DNA of 64,000 nt from Elusimicrobium sp. An273 (GCF_002159705.1 NZ_NFJD01000003.1:186001-250000), one strand, 5' to 3'; shown: positions 52,682 through 62,401, numbered from the stretch's first letter. Translations and numbers: made by a program. Notes: a model not told the origin generated them from the sequence alone.

Positions 52682-53740
52682 TTAAATTTGCAGATTTTTT
52701 AATTTTTGTTCCACGCGGTAGGCGCGCAAATCTTCCAAAATCGGCCCGATGTTGCCTTCCATAATTTCCATTAAGTTGTGGTAAGACTTGTCGGTGCGGT
52801 GGTCGGTTACGCGGCTTTGCGGGAAGTTATACGTGCGGATTTTTTCCGAACGGTCGCCCGTGCCCACCTGCGCTTTGCGTTCGTCGTAAATTTCTTTGTT
52901 GCGCTTTTCTTCTTCAATCTGGTACAGTTTGGCACGCAGCATAGCCATGGCTTTTTCGCGGTTTTTGCCCTGGTGGCGTTCTTCGCGGCAGGAAACTACG
53001 ATTCCCGTCGGTTTATGGATGATGCGCACCGCCGTTTCCACCTTGTTTACGTTCTGGCCGCCCGCCCCGCCGGAACGGCAGGTTTCCATTTCCAAATCTT
53101 CCGGGCGGATTTCAATGTCAATTTCTTCGGCTTCCGGCATAATGGCTACGGTAACGGTAGAAGTATGCACGCGGCCGGCCGTTTCGGTGTCGGGCACGCG
53201 CTGCACGCGGTGGGTGCCGGCCTCGTTGCGAAGCCACGAGTACGCGCCTTCCCCTTTAATAAACATACTGACGTATTTGCACCCCTTCAGGCCGGTGGGC
53301 GTATATTCCAAAATTTCGGTCGTCCAGCCCTTGGTTTGCGCAAAATGTTGATACACGCGCAGCAGTTCCGCCGCAAACAGGGCGGCTTCGTCACCGCCGG
53401 CGCCGGGGCGAATTTCCAGATAGATGTTTTTGGAATCGTTGGGATCGGGCGGAATGACCAAAATACGCAGTTCCTTTTGCAGCTGGGGCAGCTTGGCTTC
53501 CAGTTCCGCCAGCTCATCCGCCGCCATTTTGACAAGCTCTTTATCCTCGCCGGCTTCAATCATGGCGCGGTCGTCGGCGATGGCTTTTTCGGCGGCGTTG
53601 ATTTCCTGTTCTTTTTCAATAATCGGTTTTAAAAACGCATGGCGTTTGGCTTTCTCCGCCAATTCTTGGCTGGAGAGCTGACCGGAAGCAAGTTCTTCTT
53701 CCAACTGTTTAAATTCGGTTACGTATTTGGTGGTATCCAT
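52682..53740 (-). CDS. prfA: Peptide chain release factor 1
   Basis: 352 residues. RF1 ends translation at UAA and UAG. The GGQ loop is in [18 protein letters not shown] near residue 228. The stop-codon tripeptide region reads [13 protein letters not shown], i.e. P-D-T where E. coli has P-A-T; the P-x-T form marks RF1 rather than RF2 (S-P-F). The coiled-coil N-terminal domain is complete. An antisense frame of 284 codons lies opposite; I treat it as a shadow. Confidence 0.95.
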   Translation of the reverse strand: MDTTKYVTEFKQLEEELASGQLSSQELAEKAKRHAFLKPIIEKEQEINAAEKAIADDRAMIEAGEDKELVKMAADELAELEAKLPQLQKELRILVIPPDPNDSKNIYLEIRPGAGGDEAALFAAELLRVYQHFAQTKGWTTEILEYTPTGLKGCKYVSMFIKGEGAYSWLRNEAGTHRVQRVPDTETAGRVHTSTVTVAIMPEAEEIDIEIRPEDLEMETCRSGGAGGQNVNKVETAVRIIHKPTGIVVSCREERHQGKNREKAMAMLRAKLYQIEEEKRNKEIYDERKAQVGTGDRSEKIRTYNFPQSRVTDHRTDKSYHNLMEIMEGNIGPILEDLRAYRVEQKLKNLQI

Positions 53741-53781
53741 ACAATTCCTTTCCGCAGACGCTCGGCCCGGGACTGCAAAGA

Positions 53782-53818
53782 AAAAGAGCAGACCCCCTTT
53801 CGGACAGTCTGCTCTTTT
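53782..53818 (-). terminator. Terminator after rpmE
   Basis: AAAAGAGCAGAC and GTCTGCTCTTTT form a 12-bp stem; on the minus strand a T-run follows. It separates rpmE from prfA. Confidence 0.85.
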
Positions 53819-53830
53819 GTAAAACGGCTG

Positions 53831-54175
53831 CTATTTGGCTTCGGCTTCGGCCTTTTTGGCAGCGGCTTTTTTGGCCGGTTTCTTGGCGGCCGCCTTTTTG
53901 GCGACAACCGGTTTCTTGACGAGTTTGGCCTTGGCCTTTACTTCGGTTTTCGGTTTGCGAACCATCGTTTTGCCTTCGGTTTTCGCAAAGCGTTTGTTGA
54001 ATTTTTCCACCATACCTTCGGTGTCCAGTAATTTTTGTTTGCCGGTGAAGAACGGGTGGCAGGCAGAGCAAATGTCAAGCTTTAAAGTTTTGGCCGTGGA
54101 GCGGGTCATAAATCTGTTTCCGCACGCGCAGACGGCTTCTACGAATTCGTAAGTAGGATGTATTTTCTCTTTCAT
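53831..54175 (-). CDS. rpmE: 50S ribosomal protein L31 with a long basic C-terminal tail
   Basis: 114 residues, against about 66-85 for most L31 proteins. The N-terminal 65 residues are normal: [50 protein letters not shown]. The cysteines in C-x-C and C-x-x-C keep the zinc-binding C+ type. The last 45 residues are a Lys/Ala/Pro-rich tail ([24 protein letters not shown] and so on) like histone H1-type proteins. The tail may bind rRNA or nucleic acid; that is inference. AAAGGAAG precedes the ATG. Confidence 0.92.
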   Translation of the reverse strand: MKEKIHPTYEFVEAVCACGNRFMTRSTAKTLKLDICSACHPFFTGKQKLLDTEGMVEKFNKRFAKTEGKTMVRKPKTEVKAKAKLVKKPVVAKKAAAKKPAKKAAAKKAEAEAK

Positions 54176-54205
54176 TTTAGTCTTCCTTTAAAAATCTTAT
54201 AGTTT

Positions 54206-54214
54206 ATTTTACCA
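54206..54214 (-). promoter_or_regulatory. Extended -10 of rpmE
   Basis: TGGTAAAAT on the minus strand, 30 nt before the ATG, leaves a leader with AAAGGAAG. Same -10 form as the leaderless genes, but with a normal leader. Confidence 0.6.
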
Positions 54215-54255
54215 TATATTGCGGGTTTTGGGAAAGCAAATTCTTTTCCCCCGCG

Positions 54256-55683
54256 CTAGAAAGCGTTCACTTCCATTTGTTTGAAAAAGTCTTTATTGGA
54301 CTTGGTGGCGGACAGTTTTTCCAGCAACAGCGTCATCGCATCCACCGAGCTTAACGGCGCCAGCACCTTGCGCATAATCCAGACTTTGTTGAGTTCATCT
54401 TCCGAGAGGAGCAGGTTTTCCTTGCGGGTAGAGCTGCGGTTGATGTCCACCGCCGGGAAAATGCGCCGTTCGGAGAGTTTGCGATCCAAGCACAGTTCGC
54501 TGTTGCCCGTACCTTTGAACTCTTCAAAAATCACTTCGTCCATCCGGCTGCCGGTTTCAATCATCGCGGTGGCGATAATCGTCAGCGAGCCGCCTTCTTC
54601 TATATTGCGCGCGGCGCCCAAAAAGCGTTTGGGCTTTTGCAGCGAAGTCGCTTCCAAACCGCCCGTCAGCACCCGCCCGGAGGACGGCGCCACCGTGTTG
54701 TACGCACGGGCCAGACGCGTAATGGAGTCCAGCAAAATCACCACGTCTTTGCCCTGTTCGGCCAGGCGTTTGGCTTTTTCCAGCACCATTTCGGCCACTT
54801 GTACGTGGCGGTCGGCCGGTTCGTCAAACGTAGAAGCCACGACTTCGCCTTTTACGCTGCGGCTCATGTCGGTTACTTCTTCGGGGCGTTCGTCAATAAG
54901 CAAGACCATCAATACGGCGTCTTTGTAATTTTCCGCAATGGAGCGGGCAATGGCCTGCAAAATCATCGTTTTACCGCTTTTGGGCGGCGCCACAATCAGC
55001 GCGCGCTGTCCTTTGCCGATAGGGGCAATCAAATCAATCACGCGCTGGGTAAGCGAGTTTTTATCCAGTTCCAAGGTAAACCGTTCGTTGGGGTGAAGCG
55101 GCGTTAAGTTTTCAAACAGCGGGCGGTTGTACACTTTGTCCGAGTCAACGCCGTTTACTTTTTGCACCTGCAGCATGGCAAAGAAACGTTCGTTGTCTTT
55201 CGGCGGGCGGATGAGGCCTTCAATCGTATCGCCTTTGCGCAGGCCGAAGCGTTTAATCTGGGAAGGAGAAACATAAATATCTTCCGCGCCCGCCAAATAG
55301 TTGTTTTCTTCCGAGCGCAAAAAGCCAAAGCCGTCCGGCAGAATTTCCAGCACACCCCCGCCGTATACCGAGCCGTTTTGCTTGGCCTGTACGGCCACAA
55401 TCCGCCCGATCAGCTCCTGCTTGCGCAGGCCGGAGATGTCTTCCAAATTATAATTGACGGCCAGCTTCGTCAGTTCCGGCATGCTTAATTTATTCAGCGC
55501 GCGGGCATCCATCGGTTTGGCGCCGTTGGGCTGGCGCGGCGCGGCGGCCGCCGTGTTTTTTTGCATCGGCCGGGCCGGGCGGGCCGGGCGTTGGGTTTTG
55601 GTTTCTTCGGCGACGGCCGGTTTGGCCGGCTTGGTTTCTTTGGCAGGTTTTGCGGTTTTTTCCTGCGGGATGATTTCTTCCAT
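54256..55683 (-). CDS. rho: Transcription termination factor Rho
   Basis: 475 residues. A hexameric RNA-dependent ATPase that ends transcription. A 55-residue Lys/Pro/Ala-rich N-terminal extension precedes the usual start ([31 protein letters not shown]). The cold-shock RNA-binding domain contains [21 protein letters not shown]. Walker A is [13 protein letters not shown], Walker [19 protein letters not shown], and [10 protein letters not shown] is the Q-loop area. GGAGC lies upstream of the ATG. It follows coaE by 9 nt. Confidence 0.96.
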   Translation of the reverse strand: MEEIIPQEKTAKPAKETKPAKPAVAEETKTQRPARPARPMQKNTAAAAPRQPNGAKPMDARALNKLSMPELTKLAVNYNLEDISGLRKQELIGRIVAVQAKQNGSVYGGGVLEILPDGFGFLRSEENNYLAGAEDIYVSPSQIKRFGLRKGDTIEGLIRPPKDNERFFAMLQVQKVNGVDSDKVYNRPLFENLTPLHPNERFTLELDKNSLTQRVIDLIAPIGKGQRALIVAPPKSGKTMILQAIARSIAENYKDAVLMVLLIDERPEEVTDMSRSVKGEVVASTFDEPADRHVQVAEMVLEKAKRLAEQGKDVVILLDSITRLARAYNTVAPSSGRVLTGGLEATSLQKPKRFLGAARNIEEGGSLTIIATAMIETGSRMDEVIFEEFKGTGNSELCLDRKLSERRIFPAVDINRSSTRKENLLLSEDELNKVWIMRKVLAPLSSVDAMTLLLEKLSATKSNKDFFKQMEVNAF

Positions 55684-55692
55684 GTTTGCTCC

Positions 55693-56283
55693 TTACTTCA
55701 ATGCGTAAATAGTGTTTAACGCCTGACACAGACGTTTGATTTTTAACCCCAAATCGGTTTTGCTGCCCCGGTTGGCCAATACGATATCGGCCCGGCGCAC
55801 TTTTTCGCTTTCCGGCAGCTGCCCGGCCACCCGCCGTTTGTATTCGGCCAAGGTAAGGCCCCGGGCTTTTAAGCGGGCGGGGAGCGTACGCTCGTCGCCC
55901 AGCAGGGTAATGGTTAAATCGGTTTTCCGGTTCCAGCCCGCTTCAAACAAAAGCGGTACTTCAAACACGATGATGGGCTGCGGGGCCTGCTTGATTTGTT
56001 TGGCCGCCAGCGCCCACACCTTTGGGTGCAAATACTTTTCCAGTTTCCGGCGGGCGGATTCGTCGGCAAATACGCAGCGCGCCACTTCGGCGGGCTTGCA
56101 CGAGCCAAACCAGCGGACAATTTGCTTTTGAACGGCCGGCGCTTGGTACAATTGACGCACCAGCTCGTCGGCAGAGATGACCCCGGCCCCGTTCCGGGCA
56201 AAGTACGACAGGGCCGTACTCTTGCCGCTTAAAATACTGCCGGTAAGTCCCACCACCAGCTTATCTTTAGCGCGTAAATTCAT
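55693..56283 (-). CDS. coaE: Dephospho-CoA kinase
   Basis: 196 residues. Last step of coenzyme A synthesis, phosphorylating the 3' hydroxyl of dephospho-CoA. The P-loop reads GLTGSILSGKSTALSYF, longer by one residue than the common GGIGSGKS form. ISADELVRQLYQ carries the catalytic Asp and VFEVPLLFEAGW is conserved. The ATG at 56283 overlaps the polA stop (ATGA). polA-coaE-rho is a familiar order. Confidence 0.9.
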   Translation of the reverse strand: MNLRAKDKLVVGLTGSILSGKSTALSYFARNGAGVISADELVRQLYQAPAVQKQIVRWFGSCKPAEVARCVFADESARRKLEKYLHPKVWALAAKQIKQAPQPIIVFEVPLLFEAGWNRKTDLTITLLGDERTLPARLKARGLTLAEYKRRVAGQLPESEKVRRADIVLANRGSKTDLGLKIKRLCQALNTIYALK

Positions 56284-58856
56284 AAAGGCAGTTTTTCCAG
56301 CTCGTACCAATTTTTGCCGGCTTTTGCACTGGCCAAAAGCGGCACCCGCAAGTGCACGGCGTTTTGCATCAGCTCTTTAATGTGGGCCGCCGCTTCGGTT
56401 AACTGCTGCTGCGGCAATTCAAAAATCAGCTCGTCATGCACCTGCATGGTCATTTGGACGGGCGTCCCCCGGTAAGCGGTAAAAACGTCAATCATCGCTT
56501 TTTTGATGATATCGGCCGACCCGCCCTGCACAATCGTGTTGATGGCGGCCCGCTGGGCAAAAGAAGCCATTGCCCCTACACCCATATTAAACTCCGGCAG
56601 ATACCGCACATGGCCCAGCATGGTTTTTACATATCCGTTTTGGCGGGCGGCAGCGATGTTTTTGTCAATCCATTCCCGCACCACGCGGAAATTTTTAAAA
56701 TAATTGTCTATGTATTCTTTTGCTTCTCGCATGGAGATGCCGAGCGATTGGGAAAGGCCCATGGGGCCCTGTCCATAAATAATACCAAAATTAATTGCCT
56801 TTGCACTAGAGCGCATCTGGTCGGTTACCATCAGCGGCATCACGCCAAAAATCTGCGCGGCCGTTTGGGTGTGGATGTCTCCCCCGTCCCAAAACGCCTG
56901 CATCAGCACCGGATCCTGGCTTTCGTGCGCCAGTACGCGAAGGTCAATCTGCGAATAGTCTACGCTTAACAGCACATTCCCCGGCGCCGCACAAAACGCT
57001 TTGCGAAGCAGGCGGCCTTTTTCCGTACGGACGGGGATATTTTGCAAGTTGGGGCTGGAACTGGACAAACGCCCCGTTACCGTGCCCGTTTGATCCAAAT
57101 ACGAATGCACTTTATCGTTTTCGTCCGCCATTAAAAGCAGATTGTCCACATACGTGCTTTTGAGTTTATTATTGGCGCGGTACTCCAAAATGGCCCGGGC
57201 AATGGGATGGGTTTGGGCGATTTGCTCCAAGACCGCTTCATCCGTGGAATAGCCCGTTTTGGTTTTTTTGACGGGCGGAATTTTCATTTCTTCAAACAAA
57301 AGCGTGCCCAGCTGTTTGGTGGAGTTAATGTTGACGGGATAACCGGCGTAGCCGTCAATTTCTTTTTGCAGGCGGGCGATTTCCTGCTCCAATAGCGCCT
57401 TAAAACTTTCCAGCCAGCCTGGATCAATGCGAAACCCGGCAAACTCCATATCCGACAGCACCATCATCAGCGGCAGTTCCAGCGTGCGGTACAATTCGTA
57501 CTGGCCGCTTTGCTGCAGTTTTTGGGTAAGTTGTTCCTTAAGCGGCCAAATAAAACGGTTGTATTCCCACAGCAGCGCACGGGGGTCTTCCTCGCTGACG
57601 GTAGCCGAAAAATACTCCAAACACGCACCGGAAAAACTTAAATCGCCCGACGGATCCAACAGATATTTGGCCAGGCGTCCGTCAAAACAAGAAATAAACT
57701 GCCCGTGCACGTTGATATCCAGCTCGCGCAGGGTCAGTTTTAAATCGTAACCGATTTTTTCAACGGCGTCGTTTTCTATGATTTTTTTAAGGGCGTCCAA
57801 CTCCCACGGCTCCACTTCGCTAAGCGGCACCACCGCGGCCTCGCGGGCGTTTAATCCCACCGCCAAAAAATCATCCTGCGTGTGCACAAACACCGCCCCG
57901 CTTTGCCCGGCCCGGTTTAAGACGTCCTGCAGGGACATCTCCACCCGCGTTTCTTGCGCAACGACAGCGGCCGCCGGACGGGGCGCTTGGAAAAAATCCA
58001 GCAAATTTTTAAATTCGTAATGCGCAAACAACGCGGAAAGTTTTTCGGCATCCGGGGTGCGCACGCGGTAATCTTCCAGCGAAAAGGGCATTTGCAAATT
58101 AGGATCCAACACCACCAGCTGTTTGGAGAGCAAAGCCTCCCCCTCATGGGCCAGAATTTTTTTGGCCAAGGCCGGTTTTAAATCGGGGTTATCGTTTTGG
58201 GCGGCGCGGATGATGTCTTCCAAGTGGCCGAATTTGTGAATCAACTCCACCGCGCTTTTGGGGCCGACCCCCATGACGCCCGGGATATTGTCCGCCGCGT
58301 CCCCCACGATAGAAAAATAATCCGGCAGGAAAGGTACGTCTACGCCAAATTTTTCTTGCGCGGCTTCCGGCCCTTTAAAGCCGTCTTTGCCGCCGGAAGG
58401 CCAAATGTGAATCCAATCATTTAAAAATTGATATACGTCTTTGTCCGACGTTACCAGCACACTGGGCACCTGTTGCTTGGCGGCGCTTAACGCCAAAAAC
58501 GCCATTAAATCATCGGCTTCAATGCCGTCTTGTGCCACCACTTTCAGCCCCAGCGTATCCACCAGTTCCCGCGCCAAATTCAGCTGGCTGACCAACGCGT
58601 CATCGGGTTTTTTGCGGTTTGCTTTGTACGAAGGCAAAAGCGCTTTGCGCCGCGCGCAGCCGCCCGGGGAATCAAAACACACCGCCACATAGGCCGGGTT
58701 TTGCTCGCGCAGCATTTTAATCAGCCACCGCACAAACCCGTACAGCGCCCCCACTTCCTGCCCCGACGAAGTGGATAACTTCGGCAAAGCATGATAGTTG
58801 CGGTGCAGAAAACCGTGTGCGTCAATTAAAAAAAACTGGGGAGAAAAATTGTTCAT
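56280..58856 (-). CDS. polA: DNA polymerase I (proofreading domain apparently inactive)
   Basis: 858 residues. 5'-nuclease domain (about 1-290): FLIDAHGFLHRNYHAL, VCFDSPGG, DGIEADDLMAFLA, VTSDKDVYQFL. Middle domain (about 300-460): where E. coli has the proofreading D-T-E-T-D motif this protein has VFVHTQDDFLAVGL, and N-L-K-Y-D is replaced by YDLKLTL, so the metal-binding acids are missing. Polymerase domain (about 470-858): DYSQIDLRVLAHES (motif A), RSSAKAINFGIIYG (O-helix) and MQVHDELIFE (motif C). It replaces RNA primers and fills repair gaps. Loss of proofreading is common in bacterial Pol I. Confidence 0.94.
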   Translation of the reverse strand: MNNFSPQFFLIDAHGFLHRNYHALPKLSTSSGQEVGALYGFVRWLIKMLREQNPAYVAVCFDSPGGCARRKALLPSYKANRKKPDDALVSQLNLARELVDTLGLKVVAQDGIEADDLMAFLALSAAKQQVPSVLVTSDKDVYQFLNDWIHIWPSGGKDGFKGPEAAQEKFGVDVPFLPDYFSIVGDAADNIPGVMGVGPKSAVELIHKFGHLEDIIRAAQNDNPDLKPALAKKILAHEGEALLSKQLVVLDPNLQMPFSLEDYRVRTPDAEKLSALFAHYEFKNLLDFFQAPRPAAAVVAQETRVEMSLQDVLNRAGQSGAVFVHTQDDFLAVGLNAREAAVVPLSEVEPWELDALKKIIENDAVEKIGYDLKLTLRELDINVHGQFISCFDGRLAKYLLDPSGDLSFSGACLEYFSATVSEEDPRALLWEYNRFIWPLKEQLTQKLQQSGQYELYRTLELPLMMVLSDMEFAGFRIDPGWLESFKALLEQEIARLQKEIDGYAGYPVNINSTKQLGTLLFEEMKIPPVKKTKTGYSTDEAVLEQIAQTHPIARAILEYRANNKLKSTYVDNLLLMADENDKVHSYLDQTGTVTGRLSSSSPNLQNIPVRTEKGRLLRKAFCAAPGNVLLSVDYSQIDLRVLAHESQDPVLMQAFWDGGDIHTQTAAQIFGVMPLMVTDQMRSSAKAINFGIIYGQGPMGLSQSLGISMREAKEYIDNYFKNFRVVREWIDKNIAAARQNGYVKTMLGHVRYLPEFNMGVGAMASFAQRAAINTIVQGGSADIIKKAMIDVFTAYRGTPVQMTMQVHDELIFELPQQQLTEAAAHIKELMQNAVHLRVPLLASAKAGKNWYELEKLPL

Positions 58857-58884
58857 AAGGGAAAAAAGGCGGGGAACGAAAACG

Positions 58885-58914
58885 GCCCGCCCTCCTTAAA
58901 AGAGGGCGGGCGAA
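58885..58914 (-). terminator. Terminator between the thioredoxin-fold gene and polA
   Basis: GCCCGCCCTC pairs with GAGGGCGGGC (10 bp); on the minus strand a short T-run (GTTTTC) follows. It ends the trxA transcript. Confidence 0.7.
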
Positions 58915-58919
58915 AAGAA

Positions 58920-59357
58920 CTATTTCAAGGAATCTACTTGCGTGCTGATTTCTTTCGTCAACGCAGCTTCCATTTTATCCGAATAGCCGGACTTGAAATA
59001 CATCACGGCATCGTTATAGGCCACTACAAACGTAGGCAGATACAAGATGCCCCATTTGTCTTTTAAAAACGTACCGTCAGCCGCGGCAACGTCCTCTTCC
59101 ACGTCCAATACGTAGAAATGCACGTTCTTCTCCGAGGCGTATTTTTTCATCAGCGCCGGAAAAAGCGTCTGCTGCGCCAAGTGGCATCCCCCGCAGTAAG
59201 GAGCGGAAAACAACACCACGTACACCTCGTCTTTTTTCATAGACGCATAGGCTTTGCTGGTCAGTTTCGGCAAAGCGCCCGCCTGCTGGGCAAAGCCAAG
59301 CTGCGCGCAAGCCAATACCGCCACCGCAACAAATACAGAGAGAATAACTTTTTTCAT
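58920..59357 (-). CDS. Secreted thioredoxin-fold protein
   Basis: 145 residues. Signal peptide MKKVILSVFVAVAVLACAQLGFAQ (a Cys lies inside the hydrophobic stretch, so a lipoprotein form is possible but the lipobox is weak). The thioredoxin fold carries a C-x-x-C in SAPYCGGCHLAQQTLFPAL, near residue 56, and a cis-Pro region YLPTFVV near 105. It probably reduces or rearranges disulfides, or receives electrons, in the periplasm. It lies 10 nt after trxA in the same direction, so cytoplasmic and exported thioredoxins are co-expressed. Cys-containing pilins are possible clients. Confidence 0.82.
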   Translation of the reverse strand: MKKVILSVFVAVAVLACAQLGFAQQAGALPKLTSKAYASMKKDEVYVVLFSAPYCGGCHLAQQTLFPALMKKYASEKNVHFYVLDVEEDVAAADGTFLKDKWGILYLPTFVVAYNDAVMYFKSGYSDKMEAALTKEISTQVDSLK

Positions 59358-59367
59358 ATCGCCATCC

Positions 59368-59688
59368 TTATAACAAGGCGTTCAGTTTTTCCTGCAAAGC
59401 CGCCTTGGATTGCAATCCCACCGTTTGGCCGACCACTTCGCCGTCTTTAAAGAAAATAATGGTAGGAATGGAGGTAATGCGGTATTTGGAACTGGTGTCC
59501 GTGCCTTCGTCCACATTCAATTTGCAGACTTTTACTTTCCCGGCATATTCATTGGCAATTTCTTCCACCACCGGGCCCAACATACGGCACGGGCCGCACC
59601 ACGTCGCCCAAAAATCCACCATCACCGGCCCTTTATGTTTAAGTACTTCCGTTTCAAAATTGGAATCGTTCAAAATAACTTCGCTCAT
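59368..59688 (-). CDS. trxA: Thioredoxin
   Basis: 106 residues. It reduces disulfides in cytoplasmic proteins such as ribonucleotide reductase. The active site WATWCGPCRML is intact and the cis-Pro is in ITSIPTIIFFKDGE. The start at 59688 (MSEVILNDSNFE) follows GAGGTG by 7 nt; the frame extends 14 codons upstream without protein-like sequence. An extended -10 (59721-59729) lies about 33 nt before the ATG. Confidence 0.96.
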   Translation of the reverse strand: MSEVILNDSNFETEVLKHKGPVMVDFWATWCGPCRMLGPVVEEIANEYAGKVKVCKLNVDEGTDTSSKYRITSIPTIIFFKDGEVVGQTVGLQSKAALQEKLNALL

Positions 59689-59702
59689 TTTCTGACACCT
59701 CG

Positions 59703-59729
59703 TGCTAAAATGTAAATTATATTTTAGCA
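59703..59729. promoter_or_regulatory. Divergent extended -10 boxes upstream of trxA
   Basis: TGCTAAAAT occurs on the minus strand at 59729-59721 (for trxA) and again on the plus strand at 59703-59711. The minus-strand box has a suitable leader and Shine-Dalgarno. The plus-strand copy has no gene after it. Confidence 0.5.
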
Positions 59730-59822
59730 AATCTGCTATATTTTTAGACTACCAGACAAAAACCCCCTTGTCAAGGGCCAAAAGACCCAGAAAAACAAAG
59801 GACTCTTGCCTGTAAAGCCGCA

Positions 59823-59853
59823 AAAAAGCCCCGTTTGTTAAAACGGGGCTTTC
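59823..59853 (-). terminator. Terminator after the prepilin pseudogene
   Basis: AGCCCCGTTT pairs with AAACGGGGCT across a 4-nt loop, with a T-run on the minus strand. Confidence 0.85.
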
Positions 59854-59856
59854 AAG

Positions 59857-61137
59857 TTATAATCCGGAACCGGTAACAGAAGTACAATTCAACGTATCAA
59901 GCAATAAGCTGCTGGAAGAATTACAGGTCTGTTCTATAACCGTACAACGCTGGAAATTGGAATTTGCATCCATATTGGTAAATTCCCGCGTCTTGGAAGA
60001 GCATCCCGAGGCCCCTCCACCAGAGCTTCCGCCTGTATTTTTACAAGGCAAAATTTCCCACGAACACTGGTCATTGCAATAACGGCCCGAATAAGAGGCA
60101 AGGACGGGTTGCGTGGTGGTGGTTCCTCCGCTGCTTAAAGACGGATCTTTTAGATTGCTGGAAGACCCGCTTCCTACTACTTCCATGCCGCCGGTAACAG
60201 GGCGCGAAACCACAAGTCCGGAGCCTGGTTGCGCAAATCCCCCGCTGGAACAACGGCTGCCGCCCTCCGTAGTAAACGTTCCGGGAGTACACACACCCGT
60301 TTCATTCACACAGCTTTCCACCCAATCCCCTTTTACGCATTGGCGCTGGATCACACCGCATTTTCCACAGGCGGTATTCGTATTTTGAATGGTGCCTTCC
60401 GCGCAGACCAAATTAAAACAGTCGGAGGCCACCTTATCACACGCACTCCAGGCACCAACCGACCACTCTCCCGTGGCAGAATCACAGCTTACACTGCGCG
60501 TTTGAGTACCGCAAAAGTTACACCGCTGCGTAGTGGCAGGTTTTTCGGCCGTGCAAGAGCAGATTAAGGGAGCGCTGCACGTGCTCCAAGAACTCCACCT
60601 TCCGGTAGTCGTATCGCAGGTGCGGGTTTGCGTGCCCTTGTTTTGGCATCCGCAACTTTGCGTGGAAGAGCCTACACACGCAATGCTCAGCGATTAACCG
60701 GCGCACTCTTCCCCGCTTTGATAATCCGCCCGGGCAATCAATTCTGAACACAACGGATAGTCCTTGTTTAGTTTCAGACATTCTTCTTCATTTTCACAGC
60801 ACAGCCGGCCGTCTCTATAGGACGGCATTTTTAATGTATAGCCATATTTTCCCTTGCTCTGGGCTTCGATGCCGGTAGTGCTGGCATTATAAACAAAGTT
60901 TTTCGTCTCTTTGGAAGGCACAATATCGGACAGTTTGGACAAATCCGATATATAATCCTTATCCAAGGCACAACGTTTTTCCTGCTCAATACGAACAGCC
61001 GCCATCAGTTCTTCCGCTTCCGTCGTTTTGCGCGTTTCTATCACTTTGCTAAATTTAGGAAGCACCACGGCCGCCAATACGCCAATTACTATTACAACTA
61101 CCAGTAATTCGGTCAGCGTAAATGCTTTCTTTTTATG
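59857..61137 (-). pseudogene. Decayed Cys-rich prepilin-type protein
   Basis: One continuous reading frame of about 425 codons, broken by a single in-frame TAA at 60694-60696. The N-terminus encodes KKKAFTLTELLVVVIVIGVLAAVVLPKF (a prepilin helix), then a pilin-like domain to ...GEECAG before the stop. After it the same frame continues for 278 codons with Cys-rich modules: W-S-S-W-S-T-C, CNFCGTQTRSVSCDSATGEW, ACGKCGVIQRQC and a Ser/Gly-rich tail. No start codon exists between the upstream TAG (61159-61161) and the helix: the expected ATG-AAA-AAG-AAA reads AT-AAA-AAG-AAA, as if the G were deleted. Two lesions suggest a pseudogene; sequencing error is the alternative. Confidence 0.75.
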
Positions 61138-61330
61138 TGTAAACGCAGGAGTTCCTCTCTAGTTGATTATAATCACTGCTAGCACATAAAAAGAAAATTT
61201 TAATATAAAATTCTCTTTAAAAGCATTCTAACAAAAATTTAGAAAAAGAAAAGACTTTCCCTAAAAAGAGATTCCCAACACGCAACAGGAAAAGTATTGT
61301 AAAATGAGTGCAAGCGACAGGAGAACTGGA

Positions 61331-62401
61331 ATGAAAGAAAAAATTATTTGTGTTTCCACCCCTTCGGGCCGGACGTATTACCGGGCGATTCCGCTGGCAA
61401 AAGAATTTTTGGATAAAGAACAAAACATCGTCAACACAACGGGCGAACTTCCTGACGGAGAAATTACAGAATTCAACGTTTCCTCCGCCACCATTAAAAA
61501 CCTGCTGGGCGGAAAGCTCAACGGCAAATTTGAAGTCATTAACCTGACCAACAACACCGTTACCTACAGCGAACAATACGAAAACGGAAAGTTAGTAAGC
61601 ATTACAGAACGCAATTTAAACACGCCGACGGATGTACAAACCAAGAAAGAAAAAGCCGTCCGCAATTACCCGGGAACCGTATTAAAAAGCAGTAAAAACA
61701 CCAACTCCTTTTATTGCAACGGACAGGAAGTGGCGGAAGAAACCCTTGCTTCCAACGGCGCCACCCTGGAAATTTTGGGACAAATTCCCGACGGAGAAGT
61801 AAAAGAATTTAACGATAACGGCCTGGTCAAAACGGAAGCGCATTACAAAGGCAATAAATTAAACGGCACCGTTAAGCGCTACTCCGACAGCGGGGTTCTT
61901 CTGTCGCAGGAAGAATATGTAAACGGTATTTTGCAGGGGACGGCGGAGTATTTTAATCCCACTAAAAATGATATGCTCCACGCCCAGTGCACCTATAAAA
62001 ATTCGTTTTTGGAAGGACGCCGCACCGTTACGCAAAAGGACGGCACCCTGCGCCAAGAAGAAACGTATAAACACGGCCGTTTAAACGGCAAACGCATTTC
62101 GTACTATCCAAACGGCTGCAAAGAAATCGAAGAAAATTATGAAGACGGAAAACGCCAGGGAGAACGGCTGCTGTATTTTCCTACCGGATCTTTATGGTAC
62201 CGGGAGAATTACAACAACGGCCGTTTGGACGGCGAACGCTTTGGCTATTTTGCAAGCGGCAAAACCCGCTTGGAAGAATTCTATACCGAAGGCCTCTTGG
62301 AAGGGCGCCGCTGCATTTATGCAGAAAACGGCGAACTTCTCTCTGCGGAAGAATACCATTGGGGCTCTTTGGTGCATAATACGGACAGGACAACCAAATG
62401 A
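61331..62401 (+). CDS. MORN/YwqK-type repeat protein
   Basis: 356 residues built of about ten short repeats of the form G-x-L-x-G-x-x-x-x-Y-x-x-x-G-x-x-x-x-E-x-x-Y-x-x-G, for example GRLNGKRISYYPNGCKEIEEN and GRLDGERFGYFASGKTRLEEF. Such MORN-like sheets are found in YwqK-family proteins, sometimes listed as antitoxin-like; no toxin gene is adjacent, so I do not claim that role. No signal peptide. The ATG at 61331 is chosen because AGGAGA lies 8 nt upstream; another in-frame ATG at 61304 overlaps a -10-like TAAAAT. Its stop overlaps the ispE ATG. Confidence 0.82.
   Translation: MKEKIICVSTPSGRTYYRAIPLAKEFLDKEQNIVNTTGELPDGEITEFNVSSATIKNLLGGKLNGKFEVINLTNNTVTYSEQYENGKLVSITERNLNTPTDVQTKKEKAVRNYPGTVLKSSKNTNSFYCNGQEVAEETLASNGATLEILGQIPDGEVKEFNDNGLVKTEAHYKGNKLNGTVKRYSDSGVLLSQEEYVNGILQGTAEYFNPTKNDMLHAQCTYKNSFLEGRRTVTQKDGTLRQEETYKHGRLNGKRISYYPNGCKEIEENYEDGKRQGERLLYFPTGSLWYRENYNNGRLDGERFGYFASGKTRLEEFYTEGLLEGRRCIYAENGELLSAEEYHWGSLVHNTDRTTK

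Noticed and set aside
52778-53632. Long open frame (284 codons) antisense to prfA
   Set aside because: Composition is that of a reverse shadow (many Phe, Arg, His), no Shine-Dalgarno or promoter, and prfA itself is certain. The same holds for 47662-48696 and 51888-52607.
61331-62401. Toxin-antitoxin pair involving the YwqK-like protein
   Set aside because: The neighbours are ispE and a prepilin remnant. No toxin-like gene is adjacent, so the antitoxin label would rest on the family name only.
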